Positions 10,020 to 17,593 of a stretch of 64,000 nt of DNA are shown here, in pieces. Within the stretch, counting starts at the first letter, position 1. The number at the start of each line of letters is the position of its first letter. A program made the translations under genes and the position numbers. Under the pieces are notes generated by a model that did not search any database, was not told where the DNA came from, and was given only the letters and a program-made list of their open reading frames with translations. The DNA is taken from positions 86,317-150,316 of the forward strand of contig NZ_MUYM01000003.1 of assembly GCF_002150765.1 (NCBI RefSeq). Reading direction: 5' to 3'. The DNA comes from Lentzea kentuckyensis (lineage in GTDB: Bacteria > Actinomycetota > Actinomycetes > Mycobacteriales > Pseudonocardiaceae).

Positions 10020-10958
10020 TCAGTCCGACATCGCGACGAGCACACGGCGCTTGCCGGTGAACGGCCGCCGTCCGTGCCCGAGCAGGACGTTGTCGATCAG
10101 CAGCAGGTCGCCGACCCGCCAGTCGACGTCCACCGCCGCCTCCAGACCGCGATCGCGGACCTGGATCACGTACTCCTCGGGGATGGGCGTGCCGTCGGCG
10201 AAGGAGACCCACTGCGGGAAGTCCTCGACGGGCAGCACCTTCGCCAGTTCCGCGGCGGTCTCGTCGCCGAGCGTCGCCGGGTGCCACTGGTCGGACTGGT
10301 TGAACCAGACCTCGTCCCCGGTCACCGGGTGCTTGAGCGTGGCCGGCCGGACCTGGGAAACCTTGAGATTGCCGCGCTTCCACTCCCAGGTGGCGCCCGA
10401 GTTGCCCAGGAACTCCTCCACGACGGCCTTGTCGTCGGTCTCGAAGGTGTCCATCCAGCTCTTGCCGAGGCCGTAGCCGTCGTGCAGGTTCTGGGTGTAG
10501 CGCACGCCGCCGGAGAAGGCCTCCTGCACCTCGGGGTCGAGGGACTCGAGCCACAGCCGGGCGTCCACCACCGGGGTCGCGCCACCGGTCTCGGCGGCCA
10601 CCGCGCAGAAGAACAGCAGCCGGGACGGCCACTGGTGGGCGTAGGAAAGCTCGTTGTGCATGGAGATCGTGTACTCGGGCGGGTACTCGGTCGAGGTGTA
10701 GACGTTCTTCCCGACCTTGGTGCGCGGGGAGTTGCCGTGCACGTACGCGAGCCGGTTGGGCAGCAGGTGGTCCATCACCTCGCCGAGAGTGTCCTCGGTG
10801 ACGTGGAAACCCCGGAACACCAAGCCCTTCTCCTTGATCAGGAGGGCGTCCAGGTCGCTCGCGCCGGCGAGGTGGGCGGCCAGCCCCGCGGCGCTCGCCT
10901 CTGCCCCGACCGAGTCGGGGGTGATCTCCAGCGGCCGCCACTCGTGCCGGTTGTCCAT
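10020..10958 (-). CDS. TauD/TfdA-family Fe(II)/2-oxoglutarate oxygenase, SyrP-like
   Basis: 312 residues with the TauD-fold facial triad: H-x-E in TISMHNELSYAHQWP and the distal His in DNVLLGHGRRPFTG. These are hallmarks of the SyrP/AmbC-type branch acting in NRPS pathways. SyrP beta-hydroxylates aspartate bound to a carrier protein, and other members act on different tethered residues. It is the first gene of the minus-strand biosynthetic operon: GGAGGG lies about 10 nt before the ATG at 10958, and the next gene begins 25 nt after its stop. Two distinct hydroxylases beside an NRPS with Asn-like A domains suggest more than one oxidised residue in the product. Substrate and timing are inferred. 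Confidence 0.87.
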   Translation of the reverse strand: MDNRHEWRPLEITPDSVGAEASAAGLAAHLAGASDLDALLIKEKGLVFRGFHVTEDTLGEVMDHLLPNRLAYVHGNSPRTKVGKNVYTSTEYPPEYTISMHNELSYAHQWPSRLLFFCAVAAETGGATPVVDARLWLESLDPEVQEAFSGGVRYTQNLHDGYGLGKSWMDTFETDDKAVVEEFLGNSGATWEWKRGNLKVSQVRPATLKHPVTGDEVWFNQSDQWHPATLGDETAAELAKVLPVEDFPQWVSFADGTPIPEEYVIQVRDRGLEAAVDVDWRVGDLLLIDNVLLGHGRRPFTGKRRVLVAMSD

Positions 10959-11014
10959 TGTGGCCGTTCCCTCCAGGCAGGCGGATTCGTCGTGCGACCA
11001 CCGTGCCGGGAACG

Positions 11015-11035
11015 GCTATATTTCTTCGATATAGC
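11015..11035. promoter_or_regulatory. AT-rich inverted repeat upstream of the oxygenase/NRPS operon
   Basis: A perfect 7-bp inverted repeat, GCTATAT and ATATAGC, separated by 7 nt, stands out in GC-rich surroundings. It lies 57 nt upstream of the SyrP-like start and just past the stop of the preceding minus-strand gene. It could be an operator or part of the promoter of the biosynthetic operon. A related CTATAT element is found before the gene starting at 12889. A weak terminator is possible but there is no GC stem. Confidence 0.35.
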
Positions 11036-11458
11036 TCAACCGGCGGACACCGGCACCGTTACCGTCGTCAGCTCCGTGCCTTCTTTTCCGTGCAGCCGCA
11101 CCGAGAGCTCCCACACTCCGGACATCGGGAACAACTCACCGGTGGCGTGAAATTGGCCAGGGCCAACGCTTTCGGCTTTCAGCTGCGAAGTGGCGTGGCC
11201 CATTCGGGGCATCGCCGCTTCCAACGCCAGCCGGTCCACCTCCACCGGTCCGTGGTCACGCCGGAAGACCTCGACGTCGACTGTGTTGTCGCCGGTGGCC
11301 CAGCGCTGCAGGCGCAGCGCCACGGTGTAGCTCGCCGAGTTCGCGGTCAGTCGTTGACGTGCCGGATCAGGTGCGGAGAACGCCACGTAACCGACCACCA
11401 CAGCGGCCACCGCCAGTGCGCTCACCAGGACGATGGTGACGATCTTCTTGCGCGGCAA
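11036..11458 (-). CDS. Membrane-anchored protein with YtkA/FixH-like domain
   Basis: 140 residues with one N-terminal membrane segment (about 5-27) and an extracytoplasmic beta-sandwich-like region. The MPRMGHATSQLK stretch and the SGVWELSVRLHG ending match the pattern of YtkA/FixH-type domains found with copper-handling or cytochrome-assembly proteins. The start is a TTG at 11458, four nucleotides after the stop of the preceding gene, with GAGGAG about 10 nt upstream inside that gene, so translation is coupled. Metal binding is inferred from family resemblance only. Confidence 0.6.
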   Translation of the reverse strand: MPRKKIVTIVLVSALAVAAVVVGYVAFSAPDPARQRLTANSASYTVALRLQRWATGDNTVDVEVFRRDHGPVEVDRLALEAAMPRMGHATSQLKAESVGPGQFHATGELFPMSGVWELSVRLHGKEGTELTTVTVPVSAG

Positions 11459-11461
11459 GGC

Positions 11462-12889
11462 TCAGCGCTCCTCGGGGGCCACGTCGATGAACAGCGGCAC
11501 GGTGTGCACCCGGAAGCCGCGCATGTACTGGATCCACACCGGATAACGCCCGGCGGCGGGGAAAGTGTAGGCAAAGCGCAGCACCGGACCGTACTGGGCC
11601 ACCGTGTCGTCCGGCAACCGTGCGCCCGGAACACTTTGCGCGGCCATGGAATCCTGCTCGTGCACGTGTCCGAACAGGTCGCTGCGGGTGTCGCGCACCA
11701 CCAGATGTCCGGCCATGCCCAGCCAGGGCTGCAGATCGTGCACCGGCCGTCCGTTCGCGCGCACCTCCAGCTCGATGCCGGTGGGTTGTCCAGCGACGGG
11801 TTTCCCGGGGTTCAGCCGCAGCACCGTCTCGGTGTCGTCCGGTGGCGGAGGCGGTTCGGGGTGTGCCTCGCCGGTGACCTGGAAGCTGCCGGTGACCAGC
11901 TGGCCGCCGGAGTCGGCGCGTTCCAGCTCGGTGTTCACCAGGTAGCGGCCGGGACGGTCCACAGTCAGCCGCAGCTGCAACACCCCTGGACTCAGGCGAA
12001 CCGGGTGCAGGTGCCGGAAGAATCCGCAGTCCGCACTGGTGATCACGGTGTGCGCCAGGGCCGCGTGGTGCGAGACCAGGTCGTCCGCGAGCCGCCCGGT
12101 GGCGCCGTCGGTCAGCGTCAGCGTCAGGGTGAACTCCTGGCCTGCCACCGGTTGCGCGGGGCCGGTGGTCAGCGTCTGGTTGAGGTACGGCCGGCCGCCG
12201 GCGGCGAACCCGTCCTCCGGCCGGTTCGGGATCGTCGGTGGCGCGCCCTCCGGCAACGCCGGTTGCACCGAGGAGGACAGCAACGCCGCGGTCAGCGCCA
12301 CGGTCAGGGTGACCACCGCGGCCAGTCCACCCGCCGTACCAAGGCTGCGCCGCCGGGTGGCCGCGGCCAGCAACGCCAGCGCGAGCAGCACTCCGGCCAG
12401 GGCGAATCCGGAGTAGGAAACCTTCTCCCACAACGCCGAAGTCGGCACCATCACCCGGAACGGCAGCACCGCGCGCTCGTCGCCGGCACGCAGTTCGAGT
12501 TCCCACGGGCCGGCGCGGTCGACCCGCAGCCGTGCCGTGTAGACCCCAGGCCGGTCCTCCAGCTTCACCGAGCCGGTGTACGGCGTGGGATCAGGACTTT
12601 CCACCGCGGTGGCGGCCAGCGAGATCTCCACGGGACGGACCGGATCGTGCGCCACGACGTCGACCACCAACGGACCGGGCACGGTCTCGGTGCGCCGCAA
12701 GACGATGGTGAGTTCGTTGCCCGCGAACGACTGCGCGAGCTGCACGTCCGCGGTGTTGCTGATGCCGTGCGCGGCCGCGACCTGTGCGGTGCACAGGGCC
12801 ATCACCGCCACCAGCAGCAACATGATCGGCAGCCGGAAGGACCGGACCCCACCCGCGGTTCGCACCCGGTGAGAGTCCGGTCCGGCCAT
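11462..12889 (-). CDS. Secreted/membrane protein with tandem beta-sandwich domains, possible copper-related
   Basis: 475 residues. A signal peptide (hydrophobic residues about 20-38, ending AAAHG) is followed by a CopC-like first domain, two membrane segments (about 158-178 and 188-208) and a long extracytoplasmic part. That part has His-rich patches: LVSHHAALAHTVITS, FFRHLHPV, WLGMAGHLVV and LFGHVHEQD. The GMAGHL and HxHP pattern recurs in uncharacterised actinobacterial metal-associated proteins. Translationally coupled to the next YtkA/FixH-like gene. It sits between a regulator and iron-dependent oxygenases, but whether it belongs to the NRPS cluster is unknown. Metal binding is inferred. 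Confidence 0.6.
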   Translation of the reverse strand: MAGPDSHRVRTAGGVRSFRLPIMLLLVAVMALCTAQVAAAHGISNTADVQLAQSFAGNELTIVLRRTETVPGPLVVDVVAHDPVRPVEISLAATAVESPDPTPYTGSVKLEDRPGVYTARLRVDRAGPWELELRAGDERAVLPFRVMVPTSALWEKVSYSGFALAGVLLALALLAAATRRRSLGTAGGLAAVVTLTVALTAALLSSSVQPALPEGAPPTIPNRPEDGFAAGGRPYLNQTLTTGPAQPVAGQEFTLTLTLTDGATGRLADDLVSHHAALAHTVITSADCGFFRHLHPVRLSPGVLQLRLTVDRPGRYLVNTELERADSGGQLVTGSFQVTGEAHPEPPPPPDDTETVLRLNPGKPVAGQPTGIELEVRANGRPVHDLQPWLGMAGHLVVRDTRSDLFGHVHEQDSMAAQSVPGARLPDDTVAQYGPVLRFAYTFPAAGRYPVWIQYMRGFRVHTVPLFIDVAPEER

Positions 12890-12905
12890 ATACCGCCGCT
12901 ATATC
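12889..12905. promoter_or_regulatory. ATATA...TATAT element upstream of the YtkA-like pair
   Basis: Immediately before the ATG of the gene starting at 12889 are ATATA and CTATAT half-sites about 6 nt apart. They resemble the perfect GCTATAT/ATATAGC repeat found before the oxygenase operon. Shared control of both minus-strand units by one factor is possible. Only the similarity is seen; no factor is identified. Confidence 0.25.
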
Positions 12906-12908
12906 CGC

Positions 12909-12920
12909 CGGTCTAGACCG
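12909..12920. promoter_or_regulatory. CGGTCTAGACCG palindrome, DasR-site-like
   Basis: A perfect 12-bp palindrome whose core GGTCTAGACC equals the centre of the DasR (GntR family) consensus TGGTCTAGACCA. It overlaps the last codons and stop of the AfsR-like gene and lies about 20 nt upstream of the gene starting at 12889. Known DasR sites link N-acetylglucosamine status to antibiotic control in actinomycetes. The match may be coincidental because the flanks deviate from the consensus. Confidence 0.3.
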
Positions 12921-14733
12921 CGGCCGGGGCCGGGTACAGCCCACGCCTGGGCGCGGCCAGCTGCGCGCCGAGGTGCCGTTCCTGCGCGAAAGCCCGCACC
13001 AGCGGGTGGAACCGGTAGTGCACGCACCCGGTCGCGTCCACCGAGACCGCCTCGGTCATCCGCGCGTCCACCAGCGACTCCAGCAGGTCCTCCACCTCGG
13101 CCACCGGTTCGTTCAGGGCAGCCGCCGCCACCCTGGCCGGGAACTCCCGCGTCTCCAGCAGGCTCAGCCGCACCAGTCCGCGCCGGGCGACCTGCGACAG
13201 CCGGGCGTAGCTGCCGGCCAGGCTGGTGCGGACGTCCATGTCTCCCAGGCACAACTCGGCGAGCCGGGAACGTTCGTCCTCCAGTCGCCGGGCCAGCACC
13301 GAGATCGGCCAGTGCGGTTTGTCCACCAGCCGGGCCGCAGCGATGCGCACCGCCATCGGCAACCGCCCGCACAGCTCCGCGATCCGCCGTGCGGCCACCT
13401 CCTCCGCGGCCACCCGCGCCTCGCCCACCACGGCGGTGAACAGCGCCAACGCGGACTCCGCGTCCAGTGGACCGAGGTCGAGCACGCAGCCGACCTCGGC
13501 GGTCACCGGGGCGCTGCGGCTGGTGATCACCACCCGGCAGTTGCGGCCGCCGGGCAACAGTGGCCGGACCTGCTGCCAGCCGGCCGCGTTGTCCAGCAGC
13601 ACCAGGATTCGCCGGTCGCCGATCAGGCTGCGGTACAGGTTCACCCGCTCGGACAACGTGTCCGGCACCTGCTCGGAGGTGGCGCCGAGCGCGGTGAGGA
13701 ACCACCGCAGCACCTCGGCCGGTTCAGCCGGGATGCCGGAGTCACCGCCGAGGTCGACGAAGAGCTGGCCGTCCGGGAAGTTCGCGTGCGCCTCGTGCGC
13801 GGCGCGCACCGCGAGCGCGGTCTTCCCACACCCCGGCATGCCGCGGACCAGTGCCACCGCCCGGCGGTGCCCGGCCTCGCCGGGGCTGGTGCGCAGCAGG
13901 TCCCGCAGCTGTCGCAACTGCGGATCCCGCCCGGCCAGTTCGGGCACGTCGGCGGGCAGCATGGCCGGCGGCACCGGCCCGGCGGACGCGACCTGGCGCA
14001 GCGCGGCCGCCCCCGTGAGCACGTCCTGCTGTGCCTGGCGCAGCAGGGAACCGGGGTCCACACCCAGTTCACCGGCCAGGATGCGCCGGCCGTCCTCGAA
14101 CACTGCCAGCGCGTCCGCCTGCCGATCGCAGCGGAACAGCGCGATCATCAACTGAGCGCGCGACCGTTCCCGCAACGGGTGGTCGGTGACCAGCCCGGTC
14201 AGCTCCGAGACCAGGCGTTCGTGCCGGCCCAGCGCGAGTTCGGCCTCTGCCAGGTTCTCCAGCGCGGCGAGCCGTTCTTCCTCCAGGCGCACGCCTTCCG
14301 CGCCGCGCAGGAACTCGGTCACCCCGGCCAACGCAGGTCCGCGCCAGCAGCCCAGGGCGGCCCGCAGTGCCGCCGTCGCGGATTCCGCTTCACCGCGTTC
14401 CAGCGCTTGCGCGCCCATGGCGGCGTGCGTGCGGAACTGGCTAACGTCGGAGGCCACGCCGTTGTCCCGCAGCAGGTAGCCGGGCCTTTTGCGGACCAGG
14501 TCCACCCGGTGGCCGAGATATTTTCGCAATCTCGACACGTAGGTGTGGATCTGGGCGTTCACGGTTTTCGGGGGATTTTCTCCCCACAACAATTCGGTGA
14601 GTCGGTCATCAGAAAGCACATGACCGCTGGAAAGAAGCAGGGCGGCGAGAACGGTTCTCTGTTTTGCGCCGTCGAGTGAGATCTCGGCCGAGCCGTCCCA
14701 GACGCTCACCGGTCCGAGGATCCGGAATTCCAC
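12913..14733 (-). CDS. AfsR/SARP-family transcriptional regulator with NB-ARC domain (1)
   Basis: 606 residues. An OmpR-type winged-helix DNA-binding domain (about 5-90, with AKQRTVLAALLL and HTYVSRLRKYLG) is followed by a BTAD helical domain (about 95-240) and an NB-ARC-type NTPase. The NTPase has Walker A GMPGCGKTAL near 295, Walker B RILVLLDN and the VVITSR sensor. SARP proteins activate antibiotic clusters by binding direct repeats near promoters. The start is the GTG at 14733, with GGGGGG about 8 nt upstream. It is divergent from a second AfsR-like gene across 301 nt and adjacent to the NRPS operon, so it is a likely pathway-specific activator. Residues after about 600 are only a short tail, without the TPR region of full-length AfsR. 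Confidence 0.92.
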   Translation of the reverse strand: MEFRILGPVSVWDGSAEISLDGAKQRTVLAALLLSSGHVLSDDRLTELLWGENPPKTVNAQIHTYVSRLRKYLGHRVDLVRKRPGYLLRDNGVASDVSQFRTHAAMGAQALERGEAESATAALRAALGCWRGPALAGVTEFLRGAEGVRLEEERLAALENLAEAELALGRHERLVSELTGLVTDHPLRERSRAQLMIALFRCDRQADALAVFEDGRRILAGELGVDPGSLLRQAQQDVLTGAAALRQVASAGPVPPAMLPADVPELAGRDPQLRQLRDLLRTSPGEAGHRRAVALVRGMPGCGKTALAVRAAHEAHANFPDGQLFVDLGGDSGIPAEPAEVLRWFLTALGATSEQVPDTLSERVNLYRSLIGDRRILVLLDNAAGWQQVRPLLPGGRNCRVVITSRSAPVTAEVGCVLDLGPLDAESALALFTAVVGEARVAAEEVAARRIAELCGRLPMAVRIAAARLVDKPHWPISVLARRLEDERSRLAELCLGDMDVRTSLAGSYARLSQVARRGLVRLSLLETREFPARVAAAALNEPVAEVEDLLESLVDARMTEAVSVDATGCVHYRFHPLVRAFAQERHLGAQLAAPRRGLYPAPAAV

Positions 14734-15034
14734 TGTAGATGCCCCCCAGGCACTGTGCAGGCGAGTTGGCCCGATGTGGGCCGCATCACCTGATGTGGAA
14801 AGAACTGGTAACTGGTATTAAAAGGCTGGTCTTGGCCCCTGACCAAAACGTCGCCTTGTGTCCCTTCTGTCCAGTTTCGCGCATGCTTCGCGAAGTACCC
14901 ACACACTTTGCGCTCTCGGTTGGGCTACGCTGGCGTAAGAAACATTCAACAAGCTTGCGCAGACCTTGAATTCGCAGGTACGAGGGTCTGTGTAATAGCG
15001 GTAATACGGACGTCATGGGCAACTTGGGGGCAAG
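14734..15034. promoter_or_regulatory. Divergent promoter region between the two AfsR-like genes
   Basis: This 301-nt gap is less GC-rich than its flanks and holds several short direct repeats: GATGTGG at 14773 and 14792, tandem AACTGGT at 14803-14816, and tandem GTAATAGCG/GTAATACGG at 14992-15009. SARP factors bind heptamer direct repeats, so these are candidate auto- or cross-regulatory sites. The spacing does not match the usual 11-bp periodicity, which makes the assignment weak. The TAATAG/TAATAC hexamers could also be -10 elements for the rightward gene. Confidence 0.4.
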
Positions 15035-16834
15035 ATGTCGGTGGAGTTCCATCTGCTCGGTGACGTGGGGGCACGCGCCGGTGGAGGGGATCTCGACCTC
15101 GGTCACGCCAGGCAGTGGAGCGTGCTGGTCGCGTTGTTGGTCGAGGCCAACCGCACCGTTCCGAGCGAACTGCTGCTGGACCGGGTATGGGGGCAGACGC
15201 GGCCGCACCGCGCGCTCAGCACGCTCTACAGCTACGTGTCCCGGCTTCGCCGTGCGCTGGCCGAAGTCGGCACCGAGGTGACCATCGGCCGCCGGACCGG
15301 CGGCTACGTGATCACCGTGGACCCGGCGGCGGTCGACCTGCACCACTTCCGCGACCTGACCGCTCTTGCCCGCACCGCACCGGATCCCGAGGCGCTGGCC
15401 CTGTTCGACGAGGCGCTGGCGCTGTGGCGCGGCCGTCCGTTCGGCGGCCTGAACCAGCCCTGGCTGACCGAGGTGCGCGAACGCCTGGACCGCGAACGGC
15501 TCACCGCGGAAATGGACCGCAACGACATCCGGCTGCGCTGCGGCGACCATCAGGCCCTGCTCGCCTCGCTGTCCGAACAGAGCGCCCGGCATCCGTTGGA
15601 CGAACGCCTTGCGGGGCAACACATGCTCGCGCTGTACCGGGCCGGGCGCCAACAGGACGCGCTGGAGCGCTTTGGTCGCACCAGGTTCGGCCTGGCGAGC
15701 GAACTCGGCCTGGATCCCGGCCCCGCGCTCGACCAACTGCACCACCGCATCCTCAGCAGCGACCCCGAACTCGCCCCGGCCTCCACCACGATCACCGCCA
15801 CACCACCGCGCGCCGATCTGCCACCGTTGCCCGCCCTGTTCACCGGCCGGTGCGCCGAACTGACCCGCCTGCGCGAGGCCGGCCCGCTGATCGCGGTGGA
15901 CGGCATGGCCGGCGTCGGCAAGACCGCGCTGGCGCTGACTTTGGCGCACCAACTCTGCTCAAGGCACCCGGACGGCCGCCTGTTCCTCGACCTGCACGCG
16001 CACACCCCGGGCCGCAGCGCGCGCACCGCCAGCGAAGTGCTGGGCCGACTGCTGGTCGCCCTCGGCGTGCCAGAGGACCGGCTCCCCGTCGAGGACGCCG
16101 ACCGCGCCGCGCTGTGGCGGGAACGCATACACGGTCGCCGTTTCCTGGTGGTGCTCGACAACGTGGAGGGCGGCGCCCAGGTTCGCCCACTCCTGCCGGT
16201 GCCGCAGGGCAACCTCGTCCTGATCACCAGCCGCCGCCGGCTGACCAGCCTGGACGACGCCGCCCTGCTCACCCTGAACCCCTTGCCCGACAACGACGCC
16301 CACTGCCTGTTCGCCCGCCTGCTCGGTGACGACCGCGCCACCGCCGAACCAACCGCGGTCTCCGACGTCGTGCACCTGTGCGGCAACCTGCCGCTGGCCC
16401 TGCGCATCGCCGCCGCCCGGCTGCGCCACCGTCCACAGTGGAGCGTCGAACACCTGGCCGCGCGTCTGGCCGATCCGTGCACCCGGCTGGCCGAACTGGA
16501 GGCCGAGGACCACGGCGTGGCCGCGGCCTTCGACCTGTCCTACCGCACTTTGAATGCCGACCAGCAGCGCGTGTTCCGGTTGCTGGGGCAGGCATCCGCG
16601 CCCGACCTCGGCTCCGCGGGCATGGCGGCCCTGGCCGGCCTGTCCGCCGCTCGGGCCGAGCGGTTGCTGGAAGATCTGGTGGACGTGCACTTGGTGGACG
16701 AGCACGCCGAGGGCCGTTACCGCTGCACCGAACTGTTGCGCGCGTACGCCGTACAGCTGGGCTGTCAGGAGGCCGACCTGCCCGCGCAGGCCGCGCGTGG
16801 CGACCGCGAGGACGTTCTGGCGACTTCGCGGTGA
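15035..16834 (+). CDS. AfsR/SARP-family transcriptional regulator with NB-ARC domain (2)
   Basis: 599 residues with the same layout as its divergent neighbour: winged-helix domain (about 5-90, STLYSYVSRLRRAL), BTAD domain (about 95-240) and NB-ARC NTPase (Walker A GMAGVGKTAL, Walker B RFLVVLDN, VLITSRRRL). The start ATG at 15035 is preceded by GGGGG. An ATG at 15015 in another frame can be ignored. The two regulators are clearly different in sequence, so this is not a recent tandem duplication. Probably controls the NRPS operon or links it to other signals. Confidence 0.92.
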   Translation: MSVEFHLLGDVGARAGGGDLDLGHARQWSVLVALLVEANRTVPSELLLDRVWGQTRPHRALSTLYSYVSRLRRALAEVGTEVTIGRRTGGYVITVDPAAVDLHHFRDLTALARTAPDPEALALFDEALALWRGRPFGGLNQPWLTEVRERLDRERLTAEMDRNDIRLRCGDHQALLASLSEQSARHPLDERLAGQHMLALYRAGRQQDALERFGRTRFGLASELGLDPGPALDQLHHRILSSDPELAPASTTITATPPRADLPPLPALFTGRCAELTRLREAGPLIAVDGMAGVGKTALALTLAHQLCSRHPDGRLFLDLHAHTPGRSARTASEVLGRLLVALGVPEDRLPVEDADRAALWRERIHGRRFLVVLDNVEGGAQVRPLLPVPQGNLVLITSRRRLTSLDDAALLTLNPLPDNDAHCLFARLLGDDRATAEPTAVSDVVHLCGNLPLALRIAAARLRHRPQWSVEHLAARLADPCTRLAELEAEDHGVAAAFDLSYRTLNADQQRVFRLLGQASAPDLGSAGMAALAGLSAARAERLLEDLVDVHLVDEHAEGRYRCTELLRAYAVQLGCQEADLPAQAARGDREDVLATSR

Positions 16835-17049
16835 CCGGTCACTCGGCCGGTGGCGTTGTGTCGTGGGACATCCGGCCGTACGTGCAGGTGCTGCTCCTTG
16901 GGAACCGCCGAACGTGCCCGTCCAATGGTCGTGGCCCTGCCGCCGTTCGCGCGGTTTCGATTGCTCCTTCCTGAGGTATCGACACCAATCTCGGTAATTA
17001 CCATTTTCCGTTGACCTGTCCCATGGTGGAAAGTTCAAGGAGATATATT

Positions 17050-17514
17050 TTGTCGCGATTAGCCGCATTGGTGTGCACGACTGCGCTGCTCGCCTGCGTT
17101 GCACCGCAGGCAAGTGCAGCCCCGGACTTCCGGGAAGAGGTGGTCGCGCTCACCAACGCCGAACGCGCCAAGGCCGGCTGCGGTGCGCTGAAGCGCCACG
17201 AGTCCTTGGACCAGGCAGCGCAGGGGCACAGCGCGGACATGGCGGAGAAGAACTACTTCAGCCACACCGGGCAGGACGGCAGCAGCCCGTTCGACCGGAT
17301 CGAGCGCGCGGGCTATCCGAAAAACACCGGTCAGGCCGAGAACATCGCCGCCGGGTACCCGAGCCCGAGTGAGGTTGTGACCGGCTGGATGAACTCCGCG
17401 GGGCACAAAAAGAACATGCTGAACTGCTCGTACAAATCCATCGGTGTGGGATACGCCCACAATGAGGGCGCGCAGTGGCGGCATTACTGGGTGCAGACTT
17501 TCGGCACCCGCTGA
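17050..17514 (+). CDS. Secreted CAP (SCP/PR-1-like) domain protein
   Basis: 154 residues from a TTG at 17050, chosen because AAGGAG lies 7 nt upstream and a clean signal peptide follows at once (cleavage near QASA-APDF). Upstream in-frame ATG/GTG codons lack a ribosome site. The mature part is one CAP domain: LTNAERAKAGC, the SADMAEKNYFSHTG motif with His, and the GWMNSAGHKKNML motif with the second His, ending HYWVQTFG. Bacterial CAP proteins are extracellular; their function is poorly known (sterol/lipid binding or cell-wall roles proposed). A strong hairpin follows the stop. Confidence 0.88.
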   Translation: MSRLAALVCTTALLACVAPQASAAPDFREEVVALTNAERAKAGCGALKRHESLDQAAQGHSADMAEKNYFSHTGQDGSSPFDRIERAGYPKNTGQAENIAAGYPSPSEVVTGWMNSAGHKKNMLNCSYKSIGVGYAHNEGAQWRHYWVQTFGTR

Positions 17515-17541
17515 CGGGACGCCACGTGTGATCGAAGGAAA

Positions 17542-17571
17542 GAAGGGGCTGCCCTGGTGAGCAGCCCCTTC
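17542..17571. terminator. Bidirectional intrinsic-type hairpin
   Basis: Perfect 11-bp arms GAAGGGGCTGC and GCAGCCCCTTC enclose an 8-nt loop. It sits between the convergent stops at 17514 (+) and 17594 (-) and can serve both. No long T run follows, as is common in high-GC actinobacteria. Confidence 0.8.
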
Positions 17572-17593
17572 TCCAGGTGGAACTCAGCGCGTG

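Noticed and set aside
16835..17049. Possible small gene between the second AfsR-like gene and the CAP gene
   Set aside because: No start with a ribosome site and no coding pattern; only the upstream region of the CAP gene is supported.
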